A stretch of DNA of 64,000 bases from Nemertoderma westbladi (lineage: Eukaryota > Xenacoelomorpha > Nemertodermatida > Nemertodermatidae), in NCBI GenBank assembly GCA_032718475.1, contig JAUCBJ010002550.1, positions 1 through 64,000 of the forward strand, read 5' to 3'. The notes beneath the pieces are model-generated. The model worked only from the letters and a program-made list of their open reading frames with translations, searched no databases and was not told where the DNA came from. Each line of letters begins with the position of its first letter. Position 1 is the stretch's first letter. Below, in pieces: positions 47,420-57,561 of this stretch. The translations under genes were made by a program, and so were the position numbers.

Positions 47420-47746
47420 TGTGTAAGACTTTAATCATTAATAGGGTTTTGCAATCAAGGCGTACTATATACAAGGCCAAATATAAAGCGCAGACATAGT
47501 TGGTTAATAATAGGAATATTTAATTATTAATATTGCATTATCAGCCGATACAATACACTTCTTGTCGAACCCACCACCTTATATTTAGTAATAGTAACTT
47601 AAATATGCAAGTGCTGCACGGTACGCTAGGCCTATGTAATAGCTGAAAGCTACTAACAGCAATAAACTGCACCGAATGGGAAAAACACAAAGCATTGTAT
47701 TACAGTGTTGTAAATCACATTACATAAATGGATAACGTATTATACA
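47420..47746 (-). repeat. BEL-2 3' LTR
   Basis: 327 bp, same length as the other LTR and no difference seen. On the minus strand it begins TGTATAATACG and ends TCTTACACA. Confidence 0.93.
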
Positions 47747-48806
47747 AATTATACATAACCTTATGTAAATTATTCATAACTACTGGATGAAGGCGCCAAA
47801 TGGAGGAGCTCTGACTTAAATTGTTCGAATTAGACTTCAGTGACTTGATTTCTTTTACATAATGGCGATGTTGTTCTATCGAAATAAGGTAGTTCAATGA
47901 ATAACTATGTTCAGAACCAGACAAAGATCCCTTTGTCATTGATTTTGGATTCTTTATATTATGTACAAATCGGAATATCCAGGCTAATATCCTAACAGGT
48001 TTATTAATGTTTGAATAATCCTCTAGCTTCAGTAAAGAACAGTCTGACAATGGTTCTATGGCTTCAATGGTTAAAAGTTGAGGAGGGGGTGTAGGCTCAA
48101 TTGGCCATGATGACTCTGGATATCTGAGAAACTCAGGTCCATTCAAATATAAGTAATTTACTGCCAACCTAGATAGGCTACACCCACGCGAAGGAATATC
48201 TGCGGGATTTTGGGTTGTGGAAACATAACGCCACATTGCTGATTCTGTATTTTGGTTTATTTCAGAGAGTCTATTATTTACAAAAATATCCTTTTTGGCT
48301 GAACCTTTGCGAATCCAGAATAAGGCACAAAGTGAATCAGTCCATAGATGCATTCTATAAGGCTTACATATCTCCTTATTAATATGGTTGGCAAATCGAC
48401 TACCCAGTAGGCAAGCCATAAGCTCAAGGCGGGGTGTTGAAAGACCTGGTTTGCGTGGGGCAGCTCTAGATTTCCCATAGAACAATATTGGTACTCTATT
48501 GGGGTGAGCTATATAGGCCAAAAATGCATAGGCAGAAGAAGAAGCATCGCAGAATATGTGTATGGAACAATCCTGAGAAAAGTAGACACAGCGTGGGAAA
48601 TATATTACCATTCCAGCCTCTGACAACCACTTTGACCATTGACATTGCAGAGGCTCTGAAACTGTCGCATTCCATCCTTCCCCAGATTCCCATGACTTCT
48701 GAAGAATTAGACGAATCACTATCGTCCAAGCACATAATAACCCAAGTGGATCAAATACCTGAGCAGACATCTTTACCAACTCTCGGCGGGTAAAGCTAGT
48801 ACACAT
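47715..48806 (-). CDS. BEL-2 RT C-terminus and RNase H, truncated before integrase
   Basis: Continues the upstream ORF in a different frame. RRELVKMSAQVFDPLGLL is the conserved end of Pao RT. The RNase H region shows IFCDASSSAYAFLAYI, STPRLELMACLLG and LWTDSLCALFWIR. NPADIPSRGCS follows. The sequence then reaches SSIWRLHP, which normally leads into integrase, but runs into LTR sequence (last codons NLYNTLSIYVM) and stops at 47715. Integrase is entirely absent. The ATG at 48804-48806 is probably not a natural start. Confidence 0.9.
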   Translation of the reverse strand: MCTSFTRRELVKMSAQVFDPLGLLCAWTIVIRLILQKSWESGEGWNATVSEPLQCQWSKWLSEAGMVIYFPRCVYFSQDCSIHIFCDASSSAYAFLAYIAHPNRVPILFYGKSRAAPRKPGLSTPRLELMACLLGSRFANHINKEICKPYRMHLWTDSLCALFWIRKGSAKKDIFVNNRLSEINQNTESAMWRYVSTTQNPADIPSRGCSLSRLAVNYLYLNGPEFLRYPESSWPIEPTPPPQLLTIEAIEPLSDCSLLKLEDYSNINKPVRILAWIFRFVHNIKNPKSMTKGSLSGSEHSYSLNYLISIEQHRHYVKEIKSLKSNSNNLSQSSSIWRLHPVVMNNLHKVMYNLYNTLSIYVM

Positions 48807-51769
48807 GATGGTAGTGACACATGAGATGTGTCAACAAATATTACATCTTGGGTTGAATCCCATGATACACCTAATAATTTTTTAGGGTTAGTGACTGGTT
48901 TAAGGTTCATTCCAGCATTTGCCAACATAGAAATAGCATTTCTTAGGAAGTTTTCAGCCTGTAACTGATTATCATGACTATAAAGTACATCATCACAATA
49001 TATAGACTCAATAAAACGGTTCTGAAAATCTGGTTGATCTTGTTCTAAGACATGAAATAAAACAGTGGAATGTAATAAAAAAGAACTAGGTGCTATACCA
49101 AAGGGTAAATATTTAAATTGATAGGCTTTACCATTCCACATTAATTTAACCCACTGTCTATCATCCTGATGGATTTCGACCTGATGAAAGGCTGCCTCAA
49201 TATCAGCAACTACCATATAAGGATGCAATCGAACTCGTAACAGAACATCAACCATTGATGCTAGGAGATTTGGACCAGGGTCTAGGCACGAGTTTATACT
49301 TTCACCTTCAAAATTACACGCTGATCCGTTAAACACTATACGGTACTTATTTGAACTGAAAACTAAATGGTGTGGAAGGAAAAATCCGACATCATTATCT
49401 GTTGCTGCTGGTTCAATTATATTTTGGGAAATAAGCTTGGCAAACTTTTCAGTATAAATACTACATTCATTGGAAGAAAGAGATAATAACATTTTCTTTT
49501 GTTGTGGCATTACCCTGTTATAATTAGAGGATGGTCGTTTATTACACTTAAATGGTAATCTTACTTGATAATGTGGAGGGTTCTCAGTAGAGACCACAGG
49601 TGGAGGATAAGGTGCACAGTTAACTTCCTGTTCTTTAATTCCAACTGACTCCAGATTCCAAAGTTGAGTGACTGACTCCAGGTTCCAAGGTTGTGTCACA
49701 TTGCTTGGTTCAGTTATTAACAAAGATGGAGAAATGCTGTTAATATTAGAAACAGAACCAAAGAATGGACCAGAAAGAACTGTGCCAAAAAATGTTTCAA
49801 CAACTGTTGGACATTTCGGATACTTATAGGCTTCACCAGTAACGGACCAGATCTGATCAGCTCCTATAAGTATGGAAATATCCCTCTCACCTCCATCAAA
49901 ATCATCAGCAAAGTTTGCAATATTGGTAAGATGGTGAGGGAATTTAATAACCTTCTCTTGTCTCATTGTCGGACAGAGTTTATTAGTAGTCCATGCACTT
50001 AGACATATTGGTTGTTCATGATACTGGCTGAAAAGCTTGAAACTAACATGGTTTGATTCAATGGTGGAAATATTGTTTCCAAATGACCCAGTTGTTAGTA
50101 TTGATGATTCTAAAGAAGGAAGAAATAAGTTTGCAGCTAAACTGGATTGGATATAGGATCGTTTTGACCCATCATCTAAATAGATATGAACCCACTTCCC
50201 AATAGAATGATCAGGAGAGGTTATATATGCCTTGGCTAACTTAACAAAAATAATACCATCTGCATTAGACTGCATCACATTACTAACAGATAATGTATTT
50301 GAGGGTTGCATACTTTGACGGTTACTTTGGTTATTACCAACTGCAGATTTGGTCATTTCTGAGTTAGTTGTATTAGTTGAGTGAGTGAAGGGATTTGATG
50401 GTCGAAAGGGATTGGATGTGTGACTTAAAGGCTTACTTCCATTTACACCCTTTGAATTAGTTGGCCAGGAATTTTGAGAAGTCCTGGGGAACTTATTGTA
50501 GCATAGCAGAGTATTATGTCGGCCATTACATTTAAAGCAATTTGTACTGGATGGGCATTCATTGAATCGATGCGGACCTGTACAATTTTTACATAAATTA
50601 GAAGATTGTACAAGTTTGGCTCTCTGAAATGGTTCACGGGAAATAAAATTAGGGCAAGTTCTAAGTTTATGCATTGGGTCTTGAGAATGACAAGCTGGAC
50701 ATCCTGTAATAGGTTTCCTACCAGAAACATCTGATATTGGTAAGGCAGATGCAGATGCAGTGGAACTCTTAGGCCTATGGTAGTAAGGCACAGTAGATGA
50801 CTCACTGTTACAGCTCTTGATATTAAAAGCAAGTGATTCACGGAACTCCAACTCCTGTCGCACAAACTCTAATAAAGCCTTTAAATTAAATCTCTCATGA
50901 GAATGCATACGATTCCACACCAATACCACTTCACTAGGTAATTTTTGGAGAAGTAATGGTGCTAACAATAAGGAGGCTAAATCATTAGAGGCCTCAATAG
51001 TGACAGCTTCTGCTGCTGGTTCTCCTGGTGAAGTAAAAATTTCAGTGGCCAATTGGCGAATTTCCCGAAGGGATGATTCAAATGTATCCATAATTTTTCG
51101 AAACCCATTTAAATCATTTTCTTTAATAGAAGGTAATGCACACAGCTTACTGGCATATAAACCAATTAACAGGTTAGGGTTCCCATAACGCCTTTTTAGA
51201 ATGTTAATAGCTGCTTCATAATTAGTAGATGAAACTGCAAGGCCTGATAAAGATTCCAAAACTGATTTATCTAAACTACTGCGAAGATATACAAACTTTT
51301 GTATATCATCCAACCCTTCTCGAGTGTGAATTAAAGCTTTAAACTGATCCCAAAAGGGCCTCCAGCATAAAAATTCCCCATTAAAAGTAGGTAAGGTTAT
51401 TTTAGGTAAACCACTGGTTGGATTTTTAAATCTAGATGAGGAGCTCTCTTCACTCTCATGGCATGACTGAGCAGCCAGAAATGGTTTATTGTCAACACGT
51501 GACAACATTCGACGGCACTTAAAAATAACTTTATATAAATCCTGGTTATGGGTTGATTTACTTGTATCTTTGTAACCCAACTCAATAAGTTCTGAGTCTA
51601 GTTGATTTAATATCTGGTATTGCTGGTCAGCTAAATCTATATAATAAGCAAATTCATCTGATTCTACTTCATTTTCATTCATATTTCTAAAGTGCTCCAA
51701 ATCTGCTATTAATTTGGTAGACTTACCTCTCTCTGCAGTGCGTCGACCTTTTATTTCATCTACTTCCAT
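48773..51769 (-). CDS. BEL-2 gag-protease-RT
   Basis: 998 codons from ATG 51769 (MEVDEIKGRRTAERG). The Pao-type gag core is near residues 120-300 (ITLPTFNGEFLCWRPFWDQF). Zinc-binding clusters are CPACHSQDPMHKLRTC and CKNCTGPHRFNECPSS followed by CFKCNGRHNTLLC (about 375-445). The protease motif reads IYLDDGSKRSYI, so DDGS replaces the usual DSGS. RT has YRIVFNGSACNFEGESIN, VVADIEAAFHQV and SIYCDDVLY (YCDD catalytic pair). The frame ends at 48773 just after SLPSCVL, where RT should continue; the continuation is in another frame from about 48806. One small indel explains this. Confidence 0.92.
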   Translation of the reverse strand: MEVDEIKGRRTAERGKSTKLIADLEHFRNMNENEVESDEFAYYIDLADQQYQILNQLDSELIELGYKDTSKSTHNQDLYKVIFKCRRMLSRVDNKPFLAAQSCHESEESSSSRFKNPTSGLPKITLPTFNGEFLCWRPFWDQFKALIHTREGLDDIQKFVYLRSSLDKSVLESLSGLAVSSTNYEAAINILKRRYGNPNLLIGLYASKLCALPSIKENDLNGFRKIMDTFESSLREIRQLATEIFTSPGEPAAEAVTIEASNDLASLLLAPLLLQKLPSEVVLVWNRMHSHERFNLKALLEFVRQELEFRESLAFNIKSCNSESSTVPYYHRPKSSTASASALPISDVSGRKPITGCPACHSQDPMHKLRTCPNFISREPFQRAKLVQSSNLCKNCTGPHRFNECPSSTNCFKCNGRHNTLLCYNKFPRTSQNSWPTNSKGVNGSKPLSHTSNPFRPSNPFTHSTNTTNSEMTKSAVGNNQSNRQSMQPSNTLSVSNVMQSNADGIIFVKLAKAYITSPDHSIGKWVHIYLDDGSKRSYIQSSLAANLFLPSLESSILTTGSFGNNISTIESNHVSFKLFSQYHEQPICLSAWTTNKLCPTMRQEKVIKFPHHLTNIANFADDFDGGERDISILIGADQIWSVTGEAYKYPKCPTVVETFFGTVLSGPFFGSVSNINSISPSLLITEPSNVTQPWNLESVTQLWNLESVGIKEQEVNCAPYPPPVVSTENPPHYQVRLPFKCNKRPSSNYNRVMPQQKKMLLSLSSNECSIYTEKFAKLISQNIIEPAATDNDVGFFLPHHLVFSSNKYRIVFNGSACNFEGESINSCLDPGPNLLASMVDVLLRVRLHPYMVVADIEAAFHQVEIHQDDRQWVKLMWNGKAYQFKYLPFGIAPSSFLLHSTVLFHVLEQDQPDFQNRFIESIYCDDVLYSHDNQLQAENFLRNAISMLANAGMNLKPVTNPKKLLGVSWDSTQDVIFVDTSHVSLPSCVLALPAESW

Positions 51770-51985
51770 ATTTATATATTATATTATTAAACAAATTCGA
51801 CTAAGCAAATAGCATGAATAGCCCAACTGAATAGGTATATCGAAATGGAGAAATATGTATACTCATAGGCTCATTCATATTCTGATATTGCAGTATTGAT
51901 AGGCAGATAGGCGATTAGTGTACCAACAGCTGGTAGAACAGCAGAATGTACCAAAGAAACAACGTCCTTTATCCGGTTCGAAGAT

Positions 51986-52312
51986 TGTGTAAGACTTTAA
52001 TCATTAATAGGGTTTTGCAATCAAGGCGTACTATATACAAGGCCAAATATAAAGCGCAGACATAGTTGGTTAATAATAGGAATATTTAATTATTAATATT
52101 GCATTATCAGCCGATACAATACACTTCTTGTCGAACCCACCACCTTATATTTAGTAATAGTAACTTAAATATGCAAGTGCTGCACGGTACGCTAGGCCTA
52201 TGTAATAGCTGAAAGCTACTAACAGCAATAAACTGCACCGAATGGGAAAAACACAAAGCATTGTATTACAGTGTTGTAAATCACATTACATAAATGGATA
52301 ACGTATTATACA
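51986..52312 (-). repeat. BEL-2 5' LTR
   Basis: 327 bp, TGTATAATACG...TCTTACACA on the minus strand. The sequence after it (ATCTTCGAACCGG) does not begin with TGG, so the primer site is unclear. Confidence 0.93.
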
Positions 52313-52317
52313 GTTCC

Positions 52318-53720
52318 GGAGGAAGTATAGCAATGAGATTTTAACGAAAAATCTCACACAGGCGGAGTGCCTTAAATATCTACAAGTCTATACAGGGGGG
52401 GCCAGCCTATGACATCGTGAGGCAATACCAAGGAATTGAAGGAGGATTTACAACAGCGAGGAGAGCCCTGGACAGGGAATTTGGCCATCCTGCGAAGATT
52501 ATCCAACAAACCTTAAGGGGAATTTCATCAGGCGGACTCGCGGATAACCCTGTCAGTATCAAAGCCTTTGCCAACAAAGAACAAAGTAGAGAAGGCATTG
52601 ATAGTTTTGAAGACGCTAGTGCATAGTGCAGGCACTACCGATATGGTTGAGGAATAAATGGAGGAAGATCGATTTCTCCCACTCGAGAAAAGAAGGGTGT
52701 GGAGCCGGGGTTGGAAGAGATGTCGAACTTCCTTAACTACGAAGCCGAGTTGATAATGGATCCAGTGTACAGTGAGGAGAGTCTGGGCAAGGTACCGAAA
52801 GCGGAATATAGCCGACCTAAACCGGAACACAGTGCTGCAGATGCACTTCCGAGAGTGAGGCAATCGTTGCCATATGCAACCATCGAGGGGACTTCTAGTC
52901 CACAGAACAACCATGGTGGCTATAGAGGAAACAACACCCCTAACGCGGGTATGTGCAACCAAAACAACAAACCATCCAACTCGGACATGGACGAAATATG
53001 CAAGACGCTATACAGAGAGTGTTATAATCCGAACTATAGGTGCCAGCTACATAGAAAGCATGTGCATATATGGGAGTCGGCGCATAAGACCATCAATTTC
53101 GACCAGTGACAGGCACTGCTGAAAGAAGATTGATTAGTCTATACAGGGAGATTTGGGTTATGCCACAGATGTGCGGTGGGAGGACATAAGAAGGATAGAG
53201 AACCGATAGATTAGGATAGAGAATGTCTAGAGAACCCACCAAAGTACACTGAGACTGATGGAACTGGAGGCCACAAGATGGCGACGAGCACCATGGGAGC
53301 AAGGAGGAAGGTCCCCTTCCTCCTTGTTCCCATGGTACTACTCGGAGTAGTACCAGTGAGAATAAAAGGAGAAAACGGGCTATCAGTCACAACACTAATG
53401 TTGGTCGAAAGTGGAGCAGCGTTCACGCTAACGGAGAGTTGGGTGGCAGAGAAGATAGGGTTGGAGACCAGGCCAAGTAAGATGGCGGTGACCACGATAT
53501 CGAACAAAGACGAGGTCATGAAGATGAGGATGGATGGTGTGAAATTAGAGCAATAACACCAGGGTGCAACTATGGGGCTACCATCGAACCCATCCAAATA
53601 ATAGAGTCGATCTACATCAACACCAGGCAACCTACAAAGATCGAAAACAGTATCTACAAAGATACGGCATCGACTTCTCCGTACCCGAACTAGATGTGAC
53701 CTTTGAGGAATCCGGGTCAT
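52318..53720 (+). pseudogene. BEL-3 relic: gag remainder and protease
   Basis: The plus-strand frame resumes after the BEL-2 target duplication with one base apparently missing at the join. Recognisable pieces are the gag core NEILTKNLTQAECLKYLQVY and ARRALDREFGHPAKIIQQTL (52358-52560), a Pao-type block EEMSNFLNYEAELI (from about 52720), and a protease-like TLMLVESGAAFTLTESWVAE (about 53395-53460) in which the usual DSG is ESG. Several frame changes and stops separate these. The relic ends where the Gypsy element begins, near 53720. Confidence 0.75.
53290..53354. repeat. Two adjoining hairpins in the BEL-3 relic
   Basis: Arms 53290-53311 and 53315-53336 (22 bp, one mismatch, 3-base loop) are followed by overlapping arms 53334-53342 and 53346-53354 (9 bp, perfect). 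They interrupt the protease region and look like inverted duplications of local sequence. Confidence 0.85.
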
Positions 53721-56700
53721 TTCGCCACTCGGCGACTAGAGGGTACCCAGAAAATCGATCCGAGTAAACTAAGTAGTGGTAACCTCCGAGAGTAAATAAA
53801 TCCGTAGAAACAGATTCAAAGATTCGAGTAGGTACTGTGTCGAATATAATTTCTTCCTTTGGTTGACTTGTTTGTCGTTCCTGACATAAGATACAACATT
53901 CAACTAGTTGCGTTATTTCATTTGTTATACCTGGCCAATATACCGCACAACGGGCTCTCTGCTTTGTGCGAACAATACCCTGGTGGGCCGCATGGAGGTG
54001 CTGGAGGACTTCTCTCCGTTTATCTTTAGGTATAACGATACGATTTCCATATAATACCAGGCCCTTGTCGATAGATAAATAATCCCAAATCGATTTGAAT
54101 TTCTGTACAAAGGGATGTCGATCACAATTATTTGTAAAAGACGATTGGATGGCAGTGATTAATGCCTGGTAGTCGTTATCGTTTTGGCCAGATAGTCGTA
54201 TATCATCCAAAACCGGGTCAATAATTTCATCTGCACAGACGACAATTGCAATGGAGTTTACAGCAGTTGAGTTTTGGAAGCTTTCCGGTTCATTATTTTC
54301 CTCATCCGGATCGTCCACAGGTGCCCGACTTAAACAGTCTGCTATGCAATGCTGCTTACCACTACGCCATTTAACGATAAATTGGTAATTTGATTGTAAA
54401 TCCGCTTTGACTTTTTGCAGTTTAGCATTATCAACCTGGCTAAGAGAATACGAATTAAATATGTTAATCAATGGTCGGTGGTCTGTAATGACTGTAAATT
54501 CTGGAATTCCTGATAAATATAAATGACATTTCTTAACTGCATACCGGATAGCGAGTGCCTCGAGTTCGATGATGGCGTAACGGCTTTCCGGGTCCGACAG
54601 AAATCGACTGCCGCATAGGATTAAACGCCAGTTTCCTTCTTGATATTGCATCAAGTTGAATCCAAATCCATGTAAACGTGAGGCGTCGGTTTCCAATCGG
54701 GTTTCTTTGTTCGGGTCAAAGCGAGCCAATACAGGCGGTCTAGTGAGGGCACTTTTAGTATTATTGAACGCCTCAGTGTGGACAGGAAGCCATGTGAAGC
54801 TGTTGCGTGTCCGTAATAGATCTCGTAATGGGCCTGCAGTCGCGCTGACATCCGAACTGAAATGTCGCAGTTGGTTGGCCATTCCCATGAAAGAACGTAA
54901 ATCGGTAATATTCTGTGGTATGGGAAGGTCGATTATTGCTTTAACAATATTAGGATTGGCCTCGGTACCATTGCCAGATACAATATAACCAGCATATAAT
55001 AGTTTATCTACTGCAAAGTTGAATTTATTTGGGTTAAGGGTTATTGAATGTTTCCGACAGCGTTCTAGAACTTCGCGAACTCGTAATATGTGGTTGTCAA
55101 AGTTGTCATCTTCAATTAGTATGTCGTCTACAACCTTTGTGACTCTAGAGATGCCTTTCAAGGCCAAATCTCCCCTGAGATTGTATGAATCTCCTGTAGA
55201 AATGTATCCCATTGGGGCGCGGCAATACCGGAAGCGGCCCCATGGAGTGAGGAATGTAGTGAAGTCGCGCGAATTTTCCTCGAGTTCAACTTGCCAGTAT
55301 CCTTTGGTGGCATCGAGGGATGAAAATATTTTAGCTGAAGGAGTAATATTTGATACGGCATCGAAAGGTGTGATAGCATTATGTATGGTGCGGTTAACTT
55401 GGGAGTTCAGTTTCGTTAAATCCGCAGTGATTCGAACACCTCCGTTTGGTTTTTTGGCCACTACCATGGGGTGGCACCAGGGAACTGCGCGGTCTCCAAC
55501 TCGTTCGATAATATTCTTTTTCACCATATCCTCAATTTCTATTCTTGTTTTCTCGCGTAAAGGAAATGGAATGGAGCAGGCTGCATATATTGCAAATGGG
55601 ACAGCGTTTTCACGAAGCTCTATTGCCATTGGTGGGCAGTCCATCATTTTAAGTTGCTCTGATGAGTCGAAAACGTCATGGAATTCGGAAAGTAATGATT
55701 GTTTGATTTCATCCTTAACTTGGTTAACATCATTTACTGGATGTATGGAACGGGATTGTGGAATTGGGATGGGAAATTCCCAATGCACAATTCCTAGATG
55801 ACGGCAAGCTGTAAGGCATAGATAAACATCATTGTGTGGTATATCCCTGCAGATACCTATATTCTCAGAATATATGTTGCCGGATGTACATTCCATGAGT
55901 TTAATTTGAAGAATACCGAGTGTATCGAGACTAGAACCATTTACTCCAATAAGATTTTTGGTATTCGTACTTAAACTGTCAACATTGATATGTAGTTTGT
56001 GTAGTAAACCCATACCGGAAACTGTGATTTCAGCTCCCGTATCGGCGATAACTTTGTGTGTGCCGAGGTAAACGTTGTCAGCTTCTCTATAAAACTCAAT
56101 CTCGACATATGGTTTTGCGGAGTAATTTGTAACTGTAGCAATTAGTACTGCATTGTTTTTATGTCCCGAATTTTGAGAATTGGGAGGATTTGTATTTTTA
56201 GACCGACAAACTGGCTGTAAGTGTCCCTTTTTGCCGCATGCGTTGCAAGTTGAATCCTTAGCCTTGCATTGTTTAGATTCCTCGTGTGGCCATTCTCCTC
56301 CACAACAGTAGCATCGTCTCCCAGTTCCGGATTTCGATGCGCTCCGATTTCTACTCCTATCGCCCCCGGATATATAATTATAATATTTGTTTTTGTATTG
56401 GGTGCGACCACGGGTATTCGCGTTTACCGCCAGGCCCTTTGAAGCCGATCGCAGTTTGGCCTCATCACGCTCTGCTAACTCACGATTACGACATAGAGTG
56501 AGAGTATCAATGAGGTTGAGTGCTGGTTTCTTTGAAAGGAGTTCCTGACGGACTTCCTCATTGCGGAGACCGCAGACGATTAGTGTTGCCAACCAATCGT
56601 CAGCTGTCATTGTACGCAGCTCTGCATCATCCGCTAACTCGCAAAGTTTTAAGTAAAAATCATCGATGGGCTCCTTATCTTGCTGGCATCTACGAACTAG

Positions 56701-57057
56701 TTGGCACCTGTCAACCGCCACATTACGCTGTGACTTTAAGTACTGTCGGATCTGGGTTAACACCTCATTGACAGATTGGTTTGTATCCTGTGGAATTCCA
56801 ACTATTCGATCGATTCGCTGTAAGAATTCTGGAGTGCAGAATGTCCAGAATGTAGATATCTGGTCTCGGCGGGGTTTCTCTTCGAGTTTAACGACTCGTT
56901 GGTAATTAGTCCAGCCGGTTTCCCATCTTTTAAACCCATTGTAATCTATGCTATCATCTAGCGGATCAGGGGGTCGCACTGTAATGCGGATCGCGTCCCT
57001 GGTAGTCGACGGATGGTTAAGTATGTGTAGCATGAGTACCTGTAGTAGGTGAGGCAT
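53720..57057 (-). CDS. Ty3/Gypsy gag-pol, truncated in integrase
   Basis: A single frame from ATG 57057. Gag core is near residues 30-200. Zinc clusters are CYCCGGEWPHEESKQC and CNACGKKGHLQPVC. Protease VIADTGAEITVSG carries DTGA. RT has RITADLTKLN, FSSLDATKGYWQVEL and KVVDDILIEDD (VDD). RNase H begins ETDASRLHGFGFNL. The integrase zinc site has H...H and CCILC. The Asp region STDLFT then LVYSDRFSGYPLVAEW is intact, but homology stops near 53720 and the rest reads into the neighbouring relic. The second catalytic Asp, the Glu and the 3' LTR are missing. The ORF has no internal stop before the break, so the copy is not very old. Confidence 0.9.
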
Positions 57058-57433
57058 TGTTGCCCAACGCCCCGAGTATGCGTGTCAACTCCAAATCATG
57101 GAGGCGTCGTTCCTCCTCTCGCTCAATCCGTCGCTCCACTTCCCGTACTTCTTCCTTTGCGGTCATCATAGAGAATAATTGGTTAATGTAAGTAGCAGTA
57201 TCCAAGGGTGGCTGTGTATCCACACCCGGAGGTTGGGTTTCATTATCTTCGTGTTCTGGATCGGATCGGATCGCATCCCACAGTAATTTCCGGAGTCGCA
57301 CTGTAGACGATTTCACGTCGTAAGGGATGTTCAATGCCGTGAAATAGGCTTTGACATTGTCCCTGCTTAATAGGGGGAGTTCGTCGTATGTGAGTTGAAA
57401 AACTTCCTCGCGTAAGGGAATTGGCGACGCCAT
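57017..57433 (-). CDS. Ty3/Gypsy upstream ORF (N-terminal gag)
   Basis: 138 codons from ATG 57433 (MASPIPLREEVFQLTYDELP), with an acidic/charged helix EVREVERRIEREEERRLHDL near its end. It overlaps the gag-pol ORF by 41 nt in a different frame (+1). It could be the natural gag start with a frameshift, a separate small ORF, or the result of an indel. The N-terminal position and amphipathic helix suggest a particle-assembly role; inferred. Confidence 0.7.
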   Translation of the reverse strand: MASPIPLREEVFQLTYDELPLLSRDNVKAYFTALNIPYDVKSSTVRLRKLLWDAIRSDPEHEDNETQPPGVDTQPPLDTATYINQLFSMMTAKEEVREVERRIEREEERRLHDLELTRILGALGNNASPTTGTHATHT

Positions 57434-57542
57434 ACCGAATCGCAGTACCGGTAGGTTGACGGATAACAGGATAGAGCAATACGATACCGGTACCCATCCG
57501 TTTATTACAGTATTAATTATGTATCTGCGATGCTGAAAATAA

Positions 57543-57561
57543 TCCTACACACTGCGCCATG
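57543..57561 (-). promoter_or_regulatory. Candidate primer-binding site of the Gypsy element
   Basis: On the minus strand TGGCGCAGTGTGTAGGATT follows ...ACATCA, as expected for an LTR ending in CA and a tRNA-complementary primer site starting TGG. If right, the 5' LTR lies to the right of this point. I could not check its other end because the 3' LTR is missing. Confidence 0.45.

Larger units (their letters stand above)
47420..52312 (-). mobile_element. BEL-2: young BEL/Pao element lacking integrase
   Basis: Two 327-bp LTRs (47420-47746 and 51986-52312) with TGT...ACA ends look identical by eye. The 5-bp duplication GTTCC lies at 47415-47419 and 52313-52317. Coding is on the minus strand: gag, protease, RT and RNase H, with one frame break near 48790. 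The reading reaches the end of RNase H and the ISRLHP-type block that precedes integrase, then meets the 3' LTR at once. There is no integrase and no visible polypurine tract. Total length is 4893 bp. Confidence 0.93.
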
